Assembly: GCA_019155185.1 (NCBI GenBank)
Contig: CM032797.1
Span: forward strand, 5,008,881-5,072,880
Length of the DNA stretch: 64,000 nt
From: Beaufortia kweichowensis
Taxonomy: Eukaryota; Chordata; Actinopteri; Cypriniformes; Gastromyzontidae
Direction: 5' to 3'
A program made the position numbers and the translations under genes. The notes under the pieces were generated by a model, which saw only the letters and a list, made by a program, of their open reading frames with translations, was not told the DNA's origin and made no database searches. Of this stretch, positions 21,917 to 35,769 are shown piece by piece. Each line of letters opens with the position of its first letter. Within the stretch, counting starts at the first letter, position 1.

Positions 21917-22741
21917 GTGAGAATGTAACCCATTCATGGCGTTTGCTTCTGCAGTTGACTGAACATTAAAACAAGGTTTCTGCTCAGATTTTTATTCATT
22001 GTTACATTGTTAAAATATGAAGCGTTTGTTTCTACGTCGTAAAAATATCTGTTGTGTTTACGCATGTTAAATATAAAAAGTATCACGACGTTTTAAATGA
22101 AGTATCTTGAAGATTCGGACGATATGTTTCAATGTGTTTCTACATGCAAAGATAAATCAACGACGGCAATTTTTAATGTTTAAAAGTTGTTTTGGCCGCT
22201 TGAGGGCTTTGACAGACTGTGATTGTCATTCTTTGTGTAAGCTTGTGATTAAATAGGCTGTTGTGCAAAAGCAATTTACTTATAAGCTTAGTACTGTATG
22301 TGATCTGTAAAAGATCGCTGTATAGGGCAGTAATCAGCTTGGGTTGGTCTTCTGGTCCCATGCAGCATGTTTGGGCTTTACAAGACTTAACACCCTGAAC
22401 CTGTGATTGTGGCCAGGAGTTATAATGCTTAGATCATTTCACGCTTTGTGACCTGAGACCTGTTGGCACTGGGTGGTCTAAGATTAAAGCTTTGGAGTTT
22501 TGGAGTTGTTAACAATTTTAGGTACAAAAGTAGCAAGTTTAAAACAGTTTTGTGGTCAGTGAATGCAAGTCACATCTGAACATTTTGGGCAATTATGAAA
22601 TTTAACAAAAAATATTTATCTTATGTTTTTAATTTACTGATTTCTTAGATGTTTTATGTTTACAGCAAGCTTTTGAAGCATTTTTCATAGTCAGGTAAAA
22701 TGCTGTTTTCAGAATTGTCACATTCATAACAGTCTATATTC

Positions 22742-23067
22742 CTTATAAATATGGGTAGAATATGGAAAAAATCGATGCATCGGGATTCTTTCTCTAACGA
22801 TTCTGAATCGATTCCATGTCAGAACTTGTTCATCCTGAATATAACTTTGTTAAAATAAAAGCAATAAAATTAAACTTCAAGATGGGAATACTGTCAAAGA
22901 GATTCTAACTATAAACAAAAAGCATAAAAACTCTTTATTTATTTAAAATGCAAATTTATCATATTTGCAAAAATTATATGAAGAATCGTTTTGGAATCGG
23001 ATCGTGAGTCCCAGAATCGGAATCGGATCGCGTAGTACCTAAAGATTCCCACCCCTACTTATAAATA
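22742..23067. mobile_element. hAT-like nonautonomous element
   Basis: Flanked by the direct repeat CTTATAAATA (22742-22751 and 23058-23067). An 8-bp core would fit the hAT target-site duplication. The right end GATTCCCACCCCTA is matched imperfectly by the left GGGTAGAAT. The interior carries repeated ATCGATGCATCG / GATTCTGAATCGATTCC / GAATCGGATCG motifs seen in fish hAT-derived MITEs. No transposase frame. Confidence 0.6.
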
Positions 23068-25584
23068 AGCACATGTGAATTAAAATAACAATTTCATGTT
23101 CTTTAAAGAGTCATCTCTTCTTCATTTGTTGGGTGTTATTACTTCTGGTTTGTGTATTTGAATTCACAGAAATCCTATGTTGTTGCTTAAAAATGTGTTA
23201 TTTCATTTCCTTTATTGATTTACTCTAGACATTGTTTTGATATCTGAAAAATGAACTAGACTTGTATGTTCTCAGAAGAAATGTACTATTACCGCAATAC
23301 TAGGGTGTTTCTGTCGTAGTTTGTGTGTTCAGGACGGTTACCTACTAACCCAGTTGTAATGTAGTCCACCACCAAGTTTCTTGAAATGGCTCCAGTCTTT
23401 TTTGGCTTGTTTTATTGTTCAGTCACCAGACGAAACAAGTCTAATCGCTGAGTATATTGTAAACACACCTCTTTATACCAATACTTATAGTTTTCAAATA
23501 CAATTTATTTACATAATATCAATAGTGTTGGGCGGGTTTAAGGGTTTACTGAAATCCCTAACCTTGTGTGTGAGAGTATGTCCAGTAGATGGCCCTGTCT
23601 TATTTCTGTGTACTCTCTGTGTTTGGGAATTACACCATCACATGATATTATTTTGGTCTTCTTTCATCCTGAGCCTGAGCCTTCACACGTACCTCACGTG
23701 AACATAATGCAATTTAATGTTATTTTAAGTCTCTAAGTTAGTAAACAGCTGCTGTTACTAAACAGACTTCTTGCCTTAACTTTGTTATTTTACTCTTTAA
23801 ATGATGAAGCAATAAGGATTGCAGACAGTTTTTTACAAGAGGGCAAGGCATGACACCTGTTCATGTTGGCATATGCATAATTTAGCTGCTCCGACAGATG
23901 AATTTTGCCCAAAATATAGTTTGATTTAGAGGGAAAACCTGTGACGTTAACAGCAAAACATCCAGACATGTCACCTTTTTAAAGTGACGGGTCTTGCTTT
24001 CTTAACTATGCAGAATTATATTTGTATTATATGCCTTTAGTGTTTTTCTCATGTTGGGTTTACCAGTTAAACAACTACATTAAAGGACTCTTTTGGCCTG
24101 GATGTGTATGACTGCAAGTGTGTTTCATAGATTTGGGTGAGTATGTGTTTATGAAAATGACACTGCGGCAGGGTGATCATGTGTTGGGGTCCACATTGGT
24201 CACAGAAGTTTAGAGTCACGTTTAAGGTTCAGATCACCCATCAGAACTATCTGTAGCCTGATCTGCATGTGATGTAGCGTCCAGATAGATGATATGTGCA
24301 AGTTTATATGAACTAACGCATGATCCATATGTTAAATCTGGTCACATGAGCAGTCTTTACTCTGTTGATCTAACAGCTGATTCAATCCCTGCCTTTCTTT
24401 ACCCCCTCCACCTCTCTTTCTCTCTCAGGCTATTTATGGCAAATTCCCCTTTAGCACGACTCGGTTCTCGGGCCATACATGGAGTCCATTGGTTGTGTTA
24501 CCCCTGTGCGCGTGTGTGTGTTTTAGAGAGCATGTGCGACTGATCTGTCACTCTGCAGTTGTTAGCTTAACAGGAAGTTGAAAAGATTCCCGCCTGTGGA
24601 TTTTTAGTGACTGACAAAACCTTTTCACAGGATTGACGGGATTCCTTATTTTTTTGGAATTGGTCTTGGATTTTATTACTTTTTTGTTTTGTGTAACATT
24701 TGTTAGTTCTTAAATTTTTCCCCCTCTTCTTCCATCTAATTCTTTTTCCTCTCCCTCTCTTTTCCCCCTTTTTCCCTCCCCCTTTTCCCCTTTCCCCGTG
24801 GATTATCAACACGGTCATCCATGCTTCGTTCATATGGATCAGCAGCATCCCTTCGTTGTTAGGGTGGAGTATGATGGACGGCTGACATCACTTCAGTCAT
24901 TTACAAATTGATTCGTGCTTGTCTACCCAAAATACTCTATTAGAAACTTTTATCTATCAAAGTTGAATTTGATTCAGGACCTGTTGAGAACCCTTGGAGT
25001 GATCTAAACACCTTTTGAAACTATACAAAGAAGTAAGAGTAAGTACCAGTTGCATCTTGTTTGACTTTTCTTTGCTGTGGTTGTAAGCTCTCGGGCTGAG
25101 CCGGCTTTAAGCCCTATGATAGTGTAATCTCCCCCGTGACTGTTACACATGCTTATCCGCTCCAAGCTAGACAATGAGGAAGTTGGAGACTGTGTGTCAG
25201 TGTTCATTGTGTATTGTCATACCTTCTTGTTTTTGTACAATTCAGGACAGGTATGTTATTCTGGTGGTGATGGTGTGTATGGTTTCACAGAGAAGCATCT
25301 TGAATTTTAAGTGGTACAGATTCTGTTATATATTGTATTCGCATTCTTAAATTATTACTGCAGTATTTTATGTTTTATATGGTCACTTACTTTTGCTCAT
25401 GCTTGAAGATAATTTGTTTAAATATCCAACTTTGGCATGTAACTCATGTCACATTGTTTGTGTTACATACATGAACGGTAGACGGTTTGTTGTTTTATTA
25501 ATGATTATATTTATAAAGTATTTTTATCAAATGTAAAAAACCTTCAGCGTTCATTGAAGACAGTCTCAGACAGTCGACACTCTT

Positions 25585-25800
25585 AACATAAGGTGCAATG
25601 CCATAGAAAAAGCATTTTTGCCTAAATGGTTCCATAAAGAACCTTCAACATCCAAGAAACCTTTCTGTGTCACAAAATATTCTTTGTAGTGGAAAATGAT
25701 TCTTTAGACTATAAAAATGTAAGAAATAAATTCACAGAAAGGTTCTCTGGGGAACCAAGAATTGTTCATCTATGGCATCAAACCTTTTGAAGCACCTGTA
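25585..25800. mobile_element. Palindromic fold-back element
   Basis: The left arm GCCATAGAAAAAGC...TGGTTCCATAAAGAACCTT is mirrored by the right arm AAGGTTCTCTGGGGAACCA...CTATGGCATCAAACC, giving a hairpin of nearly 200 bases. This arrangement is a common teleost MITE type. No coding capacity; no clear target duplication. Confidence 0.65.
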
Positions 25801-27399
25801 AGTTGTAAAGTCAAGCACCTGTTACATTAATTAAATATGATGTAGTTAACAGATTTGTCATTAGTTTTGCTGGTCAAATATAGATCACATGCAGTCAAAA
25901 GGTTATGAAGTTAAATAGACCTTTTATTTGACATTGACTCATGTCATGATACATGATCTTTTCCATGTTGTTCTGATTGCATAAATGAAGGCTAGAACTT
26001 GCTGTGCTTTCAAGACGTCTGATCTCATGAGATGTTAACAGTGAAGTTGTAACCGGAGCGTGTCTGACACCCGTGCCAGAGTTTGCCGGTATGTCTCAGT
26101 TTGGCCGGCCGTTGTGTTTATGTTTGTGGTGTCTGGTGAATCATCTGTTCTTGTGGTTGATCTGATATTACAAGAAGCAATCTGGATTTCACAAGATTGA
26201 ATCGGTACGTTCTTAATCTGTGAGATGAAACATTTATTGCTGCTTATTCATTTTTATATGTATGTGTGTGCAAAAGAAAGTCTATATTGTCTATATTCTT
26301 GCATTTTTGTTTTATCCTCACTGATTCTCTCGTGTTCTGCAGTCTTTTGGACTTTTGGCTTGCGTCTTTTTGGCTTTCATACATCCATTTGATTTGTATA
26401 TGATTTCATATCACCTGTTACTGTCCCCGAAGCATGAAGATTAGTCTAACAGACCTTGCTTTTAAATGCGAGACCGACTAGAACCCAATAACCTCTGGAC
26501 TGAGTCCACACTGACTGAATGTACTTATGGTCAACCTCTGTATTTGGCCTGCACAATATATCAAAATATAGCAAATATATTAATGATTTACAATCATTTT
26601 ATTTTTTATGTCCTGCAACAGTAAAACACGGCTGTTTATTTTCAGAAGTTGTAATGATGCTTTCTTTTCCAAGAAAGAATATGAAGCATGTTGCTATTTT
26701 CATTTTTTATATATTTAAATAATTTAAATTCATTTTGCTTACGTTAAACTTGAATTTAAATTAAACTTGCTAGCATTATTGTATTGCATTTAGTATGCAC
26801 CTGTAGTCACAGTATTTACCTTTAAGTTGTCATCACGTTTTTCTAGTATTGTGCTGAATTTATTGTACTTGAATTGAAGTTGGTTAATGGTTGTTCTAGC
26901 TTGTGGATGTTTGGATTAAACCTGTGAAATTTGCTCTAATCAAATGAACCGATCATATGTTGGATTGTTGATTGGGTGTTTGCAGAGTCACTGGGTTTAT
27001 GAGTCCGGAGGCTCATTTCAGACGACACTAAGAAGTCTACAGTACATACATTACACCTTTTGTGTTGTGTGTGTGTGTGAAAGCGAGGGGGGTGTTTCGA
27101 GCCAGACTCTGATATCGCAGCTGTTGAGTTAGCTACACCTGCTCTATCTGTCAAAATAAACAGTCCGATTTACAGTTGACACAAACCACTTGAATAATCT
27201 CTTCCCAAACGCTACACATGGCTTTTAGTGTCTTCTAGATTATTTACTTAATCATGCTGTTTATCCATTCAACTCAGCCCAGTTTAAAGTTAAACATGAA
27301 TCATGTCATTTTTACAGTATCAACAATAACATGTATTCTGTATATATTATAGTGTCCTTGTTTATCCTTTCTGTACTTCTTTTTGTAAAACTATGCAAA

Positions 27400-27443
27400 A
27401 TTGTAATTGCGCTATAGAAATAAACTTGTATTGAATTGAATTA
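27400..27443 (+). mobile_element. Retroposon 3' tail remnant
   Basis: TTGCGCTATAGAAATAAACTTG followed by repeated ATTGA units. This GCGCTATA-AATAAACTTG-(ATTGA)n arrangement is typical of the 3' ends of fish LINE-derived retroposons. Only the tail is recognisable. Confidence 0.45.
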
Positions 27444-28052
27444 TGTTTGCTCTGCAGTGTGTCACGGTTTGATTTAGTCTCCATGGAATCTTAGTATTTC
27501 CATAAATCTTCCAGTCAGAATTTGTCTTTTCAGGTTCTGCTGTTGTTTTTTCCCTGTGGTTGGTGAGATGTTGCTGGTAAGGTGGGTGATGATGTCAGAA
27601 TCAAATAGGGTATGTTGAAAATGATATGAAACTCTGTGTGTATCTCTTACCCCTTGTACAACGCTGTTTTGGCAGATGGGCACAATTGCTATACTGTAGC
27701 ATGTGTGTGTGCATAGTGTTAGCCGTTTGAATGTTTTACATTTCATCCTGCCTGTTTAGAAAGTGCATTCTGATGTGAGATCAGCTATTCTCCAGCTAAA
27801 GCATAACCAGGATCAGTGTTTGAATGTGTTTCGTAGTGAGATGGAGCTGATGTCAGGCCTGTGAATGATTGTAGTCTTTCACAGCCTTATAAGAGCAGAA
27901 AATGTGGGTCCTCTCTTTCTGTAGATGTGAGAGAGAATGATGGACTGTGTTCAAAACAGAATAATAGTGTTGTGCTTACTGCACAGTGTACACTTGCTAG
28001 CGTGCACTATGCTGCCTAGTTTACTACATATTGTTAATGCTCCCAATGCTTT

Positions 28053-28100
28053 GGATAAAAGTGCCTGCTAAATGATTAAATGTAAAATGTAAATGTACAC
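28053..28100 (+). mobile_element. SINE-type 3' tail remnant
   Basis: CTTTGGATAAAAGTGCCTGCTAAATGATTAAATGTAAA matches the tail pattern (GCTTTGGATAAAAGCGTCTGCTAAATG) found widely in fish retroposons. Related tails occur near 32395, 52520 and 63548 in this window. The head of the element is not recognisable here. Confidence 0.55.
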
Positions 28101-29736
28101 ATGTTTAAGATGAAATGATAATATATAAAAAAGTGCATGCTTGCATGGGAAAAACTTGCCACCATTTGGGTGGTTGCAGGAATTACTATATGTTTTTTTT
28201 CCACTGTATGAAGTCTCATGTATGATATCTCATGCTTAAAAAAAGTTTGCATATGTACATTTACAGTTGTGCTGGTAGCAGAAACTTTACATTTACACAT
28301 TACGCATTACATACTTAATGCATCCTATACTGTTATGCAATATACAGTATGATGGTATGCATTTTTGCATACATTTATACCCTGCTCACTCACTAAGACA
28401 GCTATTATACCGGTCCAAAAATTCCTAAAATGCTTAAGAAGTCTTAATCTTTGTCTAGTCGTAAATCTGTCTATAGTGTTGGAGGTGTGAATCTTAACCG
28501 TATCTGATTCTTGTGTTATGCAGACAGTGTAGTCTACAGTTTAGCAGTAATTTAAACAAACCACTTTCAGCCTGTGAGCTCTTTGATTCCTAATAAAGGC
28601 AAAGGATGATGAGCAGGAGAACTATGGAATGTTTTTTCTGACCAAGTCCACACTGACCAAGAGTTTTCTGCCGTTTCCCTCAGTCGGCTTGGGTTGAAGT
28701 GTTTGTTTAGATTTGTTGTCATGAGATCGGATGAGCGGCTGCTTAATATTTAAACAATGGCAAGTAATACAGTCAAAGTAAGGTGGAGGAAATAACATCA
28801 GAATCTCTGACTTTAGAGACATGGTCCAGATATCTATACCTTTTTAAAATGGTTTCCTAAATGGCTCTAAAACGATTAAGATGTCGTCAGCAATGGGATA
28901 TTGTAAATAAAAGGAAATGCTATTGATCAGATTTATTTATTCATAGCTTGATAGACATGATGAAAGTTATTGCAAATGTTTCAATGAATTGCATTTGGAT
29001 GTTTTTTCTCAAATTTTTATCCTTTAGTAAAAATAAAATGATTGTGGAGTGCATGATATAGTCTTGGATAAATGAAGAACAGTGATTGAGATTTTATTAA
29101 GATTTCTCACTTTTTGATGCAGTCACTTCTAAAACTAAGATTAGTAAGGCCTTTTTCAGAAGAAGTTTTTTTCCCTTGGTATCATTGTTGAAACCTCACA
29201 CTTAGAAGTTCACACTTGGTTTTGTTGCATACCTGCACACCCAAGAGCTTTACGATGATCTAAAGGGTTTGTGTTTGCAAACAGCGTGTGTGTGTGTATT
29301 AAGCACAAGCTTACGTTGAAGTGTTTAGCATTAACTTGGTTTTCATGTGATGTCTGTCCTAATGGAGAAACATCCTACAATGCTTTGATGTGGTCCAGCA
29401 CACTGCCTTTGACTCATGTAAACATGATGGTTGCTTAGTAACATCACTCTGTTTTCCCTCTGTGAATGTACAGCATCAGTAACCTCACTTCCCTTTGTTG
29501 TCATAAACTATACTGACTGTTTCTAGTAATCTGTATTATATATTTATATGAACTTGGATAATGTTTATTAATATTTATGATTAATTTTCTTTCCTTACTT
29601 TTATTTAGATCTAGATTTGTTCAGATTTTCTAAATAGGCAGTTCTGCCAGTATTCATGCATTTACTACCGTTTAAAAGTATAGGGTCACTTTTCTCATTC
29701 TTTCTCTTATTTTAAACATTTTAAAATAATAGTAAA

Positions 29737-30097
29737 GTGTAAAACATATTTTAATAGAATGTCCTTGTTTAAATGATATTAGACAACGTTTTCATTCAGA
29801 AAATATATTAATGGACATTTTTAAAAAGGTTTCTCCTGGAATAATTTTAGAATTTCTATCAAATATTAAATTGAAAAATTGTATGTAATTGTTATCATTA
29901 TGGTTGCTATTGGTATATATGTTCGTTTTTGTATATTGATGGGGGTTTTTTAAGACAAAATTATTTTGAATTATTTGAAGTGATTGTAAGGTTTTTTTTT
30001 GTGTGTGTTTTTTAAATACTGTTGATTGCCATGAATGTAGCCATTGGTGCTGATATGGCGGTAAAATATAAATAAATAAATAAATAAAATAATAAAT
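29737..30097 (+). mobile_element. 5'-truncated LINE 3' end, copy 1
   Basis: About 361-base insertion flanked by the 14-base direct repeat AAAATAATAGTAAA (29723-29736 and 30098-30111). It ends in (AAAT)n, typical of I/Nimb-type LINE tails. It is nearly identical to 59807-60135 in the SVIL intron apart from small indels. Both carry the end of the second-ORF remnant and the ATGGCGGTA-AATATAAAT tail. Truncation at the 5' end and the tail show target-primed reverse transcription. Non-functional fragment. Confidence 0.85.
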
Positions 30098-32298
30098 AAA
30101 ATAATAGTAAAACTACTTATCAAAACTATTATAAAAGTAAATTATGCCAATTCTGTGACAAAAAATCTAAAGTTAATCTTTCTATGTTTTTTGATACAGC
30201 TTTTTTATGTGTGTAAACACAGTGTTTTAAATTTGTTTGAGCTTTTACTAGCTTGGATTCCTTTCTTAATACTTTCTTTAAATTTTTTTTATTCATTTAC
30301 ATACAGAAGGTTAAATTAAACCTTGGATCATGTCCATTTTTTACAATTAAATGTCATTGTTGATATTTTTGAATTTCATTTAAAGTTCAGTTTCTTTTAT
30401 TTTACATGTACTATTATATTGTATTGTTGGATCAAATCATTGGTGTAACGATTACACCCAATCTTCAGTGTAGTGGGTCTTTGCCTATAAATTGTAAAAA
30501 TCATATTCTTGGTATTTTATCAAGCAGTTTAAAAACCATCTTGCTCAACCAAATAAAGTTAAATCAAAGTTTACATCTATTCAGGGTTCTTATTGGCTCT
30601 TATTTCTTTATTATTTGGTCAAACTAATCCATTTCTAAAACATTTTTCTTATCTAAAATTTAGTTTTGTAATGAAAGTAATTCGTTTCAGATACACTCAT
30701 ATTTGTCTAAAACTAATTTTAAACATTTAAGCAGACCTTCAGATCAAAGGTTTTTAAGACCATAAGAGCATTTAAGCTACAACACCCTTAACTTTTAAAT
30801 GGCAGTGTGTATATGTTTATATGATCCAATATAACCTGCCTGAGACACACAAACACACACATCTAACCTGCTTCCGACCTCATATATTACCAGAATAGAC
30901 TGGCATCATCATAACTCATTTGCTTACTGGAAGCATCAAGTCTAGTTATTTATGTTTTTGAGACTTGGAGAAAGTTTGTGCTGTCTCTGTTAACCTATTA
31001 CTTCTTGGCAGGAAATTCTTTGTAAATTGTGTTGCCTTTGTATAACTATATAAAAAGCATACATTTTTTGTTTATTGTAAAGTTACATTAGGGAATAAAT
31101 ATGAAGGATTGATTGAGCATGATCAGAGAGTCGAGCACATGCACAGCAGAGCCGGGTAAACATAAGCTAGCCACTCCCCCTTGCCTGTCTCTTAGCCAAT
31201 CACATCACACATTGCCTTATTAAGGGCAGCAGTGGTCCAGCAAGATGGAGCAATGAGAGATGCATGTTTACACGTGCCTGTGGCCGTATTATAACCTGCT
31301 GGTCACAGTTGCTCAAAGTTTAGATTCTTTTATTTATAAACTTAGAAATAATTGATTATTAATAGCTTTATATACTTTAAAAACAGTCTTGTGTTTCATT
31401 AGTTGTGGATGTAGAGTGCTGCAATTAACCAATAAGAATAAATTATTTCCCTGCATAAAAAAAGGGGTTTAAGATATTTCTTAAATATTTGTATCACGTT
31501 TGCAATTGCATTTTCTAAAAATGTTTGTGTAAACATGTCCATACTGAACTACAACCTTTTTGTGTCTGGTCTTGAAGTAATACTTCATTAAATACCACTG
31601 TTCTTGTACTGTGCATACACTCTCATGTTTAAGGCATGTCATCTGTAGTGCCCTTCACAGATGTCCTGACTCTCAGTGCGCCACCTAGTGCACACTTTGC
31701 CACTGTTGGTTGACATGTTATGATGTATGTTTTATGAGCAGGCCTGCTGCATGACCATGGTTTGTTTTTTACATTATTAAAAGTGATGCAAGGCATTTCT
31801 AGAAGCCTCTAATGAAATTGGGATTTGTTTGGACAAGGGAGCTAGAGGATTTTCATTTGCATTTTCAGTTGTTTTGACACTTTACTGTTTTGGAAGTGAC
31901 ACCTGTATTTAAATAGGAAGTGACCTATTTAAATGATAATTTAGTGTGTGTGAATGCAATGAGGAGTCACTCCTGAAATTGCAGTGGTTCAAATACAGTA
32001 GTCATAACATACGGTAGCAATATTTTGGCATCTTACAGTTGTAGACTAGGATGTCAGCGGCTTAACCTATCTGGTGTTAACTATTTTTGATCAAAGAGAT
32101 TTTAAGTAAACTGCTGTGCATATCAGTCCAAGTTATCTATTTTGAAATGGCAATATACATGACATTTGCATGGAATTGTTTAAAGCGTGAAACGCGTGTC
32201 AGGATTAGTCAGGGTTAATTAATTTGTGTCGAAGAACTTTTTGCATGCAGAACAGGATTGTGTATTCAGGAAAGAAGAGGTGTGCATCTAAACATGTT

Positions 32299-32445
32299 TC
32301 TATAGCTGAGTTGGTAGAACATTTTTGTTACCATTTGGGATTGATCATCAGGGAACATATAGTACCGAATAAAAGATTTTGAGATTAAAAGCACTCAAAG
32401 TCACTTTGGATATAAGCTTTTGCCAAATGCATAAATGTAAATATG
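32299..32445 (+). mobile_element. tRNA-derived SINE
   Basis: Contains an A-box-like TAGCTGAGTTGG (32303-32314) followed by AGAACA, a degraded B box (GGGATTGATCATC near 32337) and the tail AGTCACTTTGGATATAAGCTTTTGCCAAATGCATAAATGTAAAT. The order fits a tRNA-head SINE, old and diverged. Confidence 0.6.
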
Positions 32446-32721
32446 ATATTCTGACATATTTAAAATTTGTTTAAATCCCCAGTACAATACAACATTTGTG
32501 ATCAAGCACAGTTAATATGCAATAATGGTATTCATAGACAGGGTTTAGAGATAATAGAGTCAAGTTTGTTGTAATAAGGACGTTTGCATTCGTTAGTATT
32601 GCATTTTGTGTGTGTGTGTGTTTGGTCATAAATCCAGGAATCCACTGTGCTTCCACAATCCACTTTTATCATCCAGGCTAATTTCTGCATGTAATCAGAT
32701 TACTGCCTGTGAACTGTCTTA

Positions 32722-32770
32722 ACACCTCTCTCTCGCTCGCTCTCTCTCTCTCTTGCTCGCTCGCTCACTG
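32722..32770. repeat. CT/CTCG-rich simple repeat
   Basis: Pyrimidine-rich low-complexity run of CTCTCGCTCGCTCTCT type, part of a broader CT-rich block (about 32720-32945) directly upstream of the candidate exon at 32947. Confidence 0.85.
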
Positions 32771-32946
32771 TCTCTCCCTTCCTTTCTCCCTGTGTGTTTA
32801 CTTTAGCTCTCCAGTTTAGCTTCTGTGCATTTCCATCACGTCTGTTCGTGTCTCTCTCTCTCTCTTGCTCTCGTTCTCTCTGTTTGAGCCTGTAATCAGG
32901 TATCTCCATCCTTTTTCTCCCTTTTCCTCTCTGTTCCCATTTCACC

Positions 32947-33004
32947 ATGTTCAGTAACCCGTGGATTACTAACTATCTCAACCACGTCACTCAGTGTAGT
33001 GAAG
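32947..33004 (+). CDS. SVIL: Candidate alternative first coding exon of SVIL
   Basis: ATG in excellent context (TTCACCATGT) opens 19 codons, starting MFSNPWITNYLNHVTQC, plus one base, ending at donor AAG|GTAAGC (33005). One leftover base fits the exon at 36815 (one incoming base), skipping 34713-34774 and 36624-36703, and keeps the frame open into the SVIL start MNRKERIARR. Splicing to 34713 instead would hit a stop within eight codons, so it would have to skip that exon or serve as leader. The CT-rich block immediately upstream could be its core promoter. Confidence 0.45.
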
Positions 33005-34712
33005 GTAAGCGCTTGACTCTGTGCTCTGTTACCAGGCAGTGAGAATGATTGATTGGGGGGAAGTTTGCAGGATTGTAGTGTTGCGATCAAAGTAAGAGGA
33101 TATCCAGAGCTATTGTTTGATAGTGTACTGTAACTACAGGGACAGGAAAGTTTACAGTAAAGTTTTATAGCATTGTGTGATCCTAAAATATATATTTTTA
33201 TAAATTTGTCATCTTGCCTGATTGCTTAATTTTTAAGTTGCTCATGTCGAACATTAAGATTATAGATCAGATGCCATCTGAACCTGTGATTTTACACGTT
33301 GTGAACTTTAAATTAATGTTTTTTTGTCATTTTAAGATTGTTTATTAGTTGATTATGATACGGCAAAAGAGTTCAATAAACAGAATAAATCTCATGCACC
33401 GAATGGAAATAGCTAGTGGTCCAATAATTTATAAAAATATTAATAATCCAATAATAAAGTTGCTGGTATGGTATCTTGACAGCAGATATATACTGTGATG
33501 TCAATATCACAGTAGCAAATGAACTATACTTGAAATTGTTTATGTACAATATTTACAAAAAATTCACAGAAAAATGTTTTATTATTTGACAAAGACATCT
33601 GTATAGATTTGTGTTTTCTGCGAAAAGTGGTCATTAGAGGAAAGCGTCTCTGACTGTTTATAGAGATGAGTCTTAAGATGTGCCATTGAGACTTCAAACT
33701 CAAAATTATGTCTTGATAAAGTGGAACATGAGGAACCAATTATTGTCTGAAGTTCATCTGAAGTGTTTGTGTGTTTTTTCTGTATATTGTGACCTAAGCC
33801 TGATCACTTCATTACAGCTGGTGCAATTTTCTATTTCACAGGTGGCAACTGATTCGATGCTGTTGAGTCTTTTCATGCAGCTGTCAGTCCGTATATAAAC
33901 ATGAATACATAGATGCTTGATGTGTCTGTGGACCCTGTCCTCTGTTAACATGCTAATGGCATGATGTGATAATTGCCGTCGTGCTGTCTGCACATTATAT
34001 TAACACAAGCCTCCTTCATATAGTTAAGAGGTTTATTGGGTGTCTGGCTTTCTCGTCTGCAAACTACATGTGTTTAAGAGGGAGGTGGATCCTTGAGCAG
34101 GATCTATTTTTTGCCTTGATCTACCCGTCCAGTATTTTTAGAAAATCCCTCGTTCTTCTTTCTCCGTCTCCTCTCTGTTAATTTGTGGCTGTCAGCATTT
34201 TAAAGTCTGGCAGTGCTGTATCTTAAGATCTTCTGCCGGACTACATGAAACAGACTACATAGAACGCATACATAAACAAATGGCCTCTTTACCTTTTTTG
34301 CCCTTTTCTACTTTAAGTGAACCTTCCTTACTTCTGCCACACGTTTTGGGGGTCTAAGTTTATCAGATGACCTGTCACACGCTGTTGTCTATACAATGGG
34401 GATTACATAGATAATGCTTTTATGTGGTATGATATCTGGATGAAATCTAGAAATTTGGGGTTTGTTGGCAACAGCTAAAATGAAAGTCTGAAAAGTCTGA
34501 AATGCGTAAGATCAGTTTCTTTTCTGGGCCCGTTTCAAATCTTAGTATGCTTCACTATAAGCAAAGAAGTTTATACATTTATTTTGTGTGAATAAATGTT
34601 ATGCATAATTAAAATAATTATTGTTATGAACATCTGTAAAAATAATTTAATATAACCCAGAAATTTACTTTGCAGTGTGCACTGTCACATTGTTGTCCTG
34701 TTTTTTCTGCAG

Positions 34713-34774
34713 GCGTTGTTGGTGAAACTTGGTGAATTCTGCAGCCCTGCATTACTGAAGAATCGTGCAGTAAG
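34713..34774 (+). other. SVIL: Candidate SVIL 5' exon, coding status unclear
   Basis: Good acceptor (GTTTTTTCTGCAG, ending 34712) and donor (TAAG|GTTAGT, intron from 34775). Read with zero incoming bases it is open (ALLVKLGEFCSPALLKNR...) and leaves two bases that match the next exon at 36624. It contains no ATG. It therefore codes only if an upstream exon ends in phase 0; otherwise it is leader. Confidence 0.3.
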
Positions 34775-35769
34775 GTTAGTATCTTTGTGTGTCATCTTTC
34801 TAAAGACTCTTTTATTTTACGTTTTTGTTTTGACCTCTTTTCTCTTTTTCTTTTAATCTGCCTCTAAATCTATAGATCCCTTTACCCTCTTTAACACTTA
34901 ACTTTAAATGGATAGAGATTATTCAGATCATTAGCTCTGTGCCAAAACTCCAAATGCTTACCTAGACGATATTTATAGCCATCATAGATGTTCTTCTGAT
35001 GAAGTCTTTTCCACACCGTGTTATTTGTATTTAAAATAATACTTCTGTCCATCTAGAGTGCTTTAGGCACTTCTTGCAAGTAGGATATTAGATTGCAAAT
35101 AAGTGACATCTGGTTTCCTATGAGATGCAAAAATGACAGAAATGGTTTGGAAAGGTTGCACGTTATAGTGCTGCGGATAAATGATAGGTTAACCTTAGGT
35201 TAAATGAAGGGGATTGTGATTGTCTGAACAATACACTAATTCTTTAGTCAAAATGGAAGACATTGGTCTAAAAGAAGAGAAAGGAGTCTTACAATAGCGT
35301 AAATGTGCTCTGCTGTTATCACCACTGAACCTGTGTGTGTGTGTGTGGTGGGTGTATGTGTGTTATCTTTTGTTGAATTCACCGGTTAATGTGTTACAGA
35401 ACATCAGCTGAGATACAGAAACACAAATTGTCATTGGGCTATTGATATATATATGAAAGTTTAACATGAAAGATATTGTAATTTTTTTAGTTTTAAATTT
35501 GTAATTTTTCACTATATATTGTCATTGCTTATTGTTCATTTATACAGTACACTTTATCAGTATTTGTATTTCTTGGGATGGAACCCGTGACCTTTGCGTT
35601 GCTATCTTGAGTCTATATCAGTTAAACTACAGAAAGGCCCTAACGTGAATTGAAGTGATTAACGGCTCAATTTATGAGTAATTTTTTAATCCCAAAATTG
35701 AGGTTTTGAACACAAATTTTTATGAACTTGCTCAATAACTTTTATATAAATAAATAACTATATATTATT

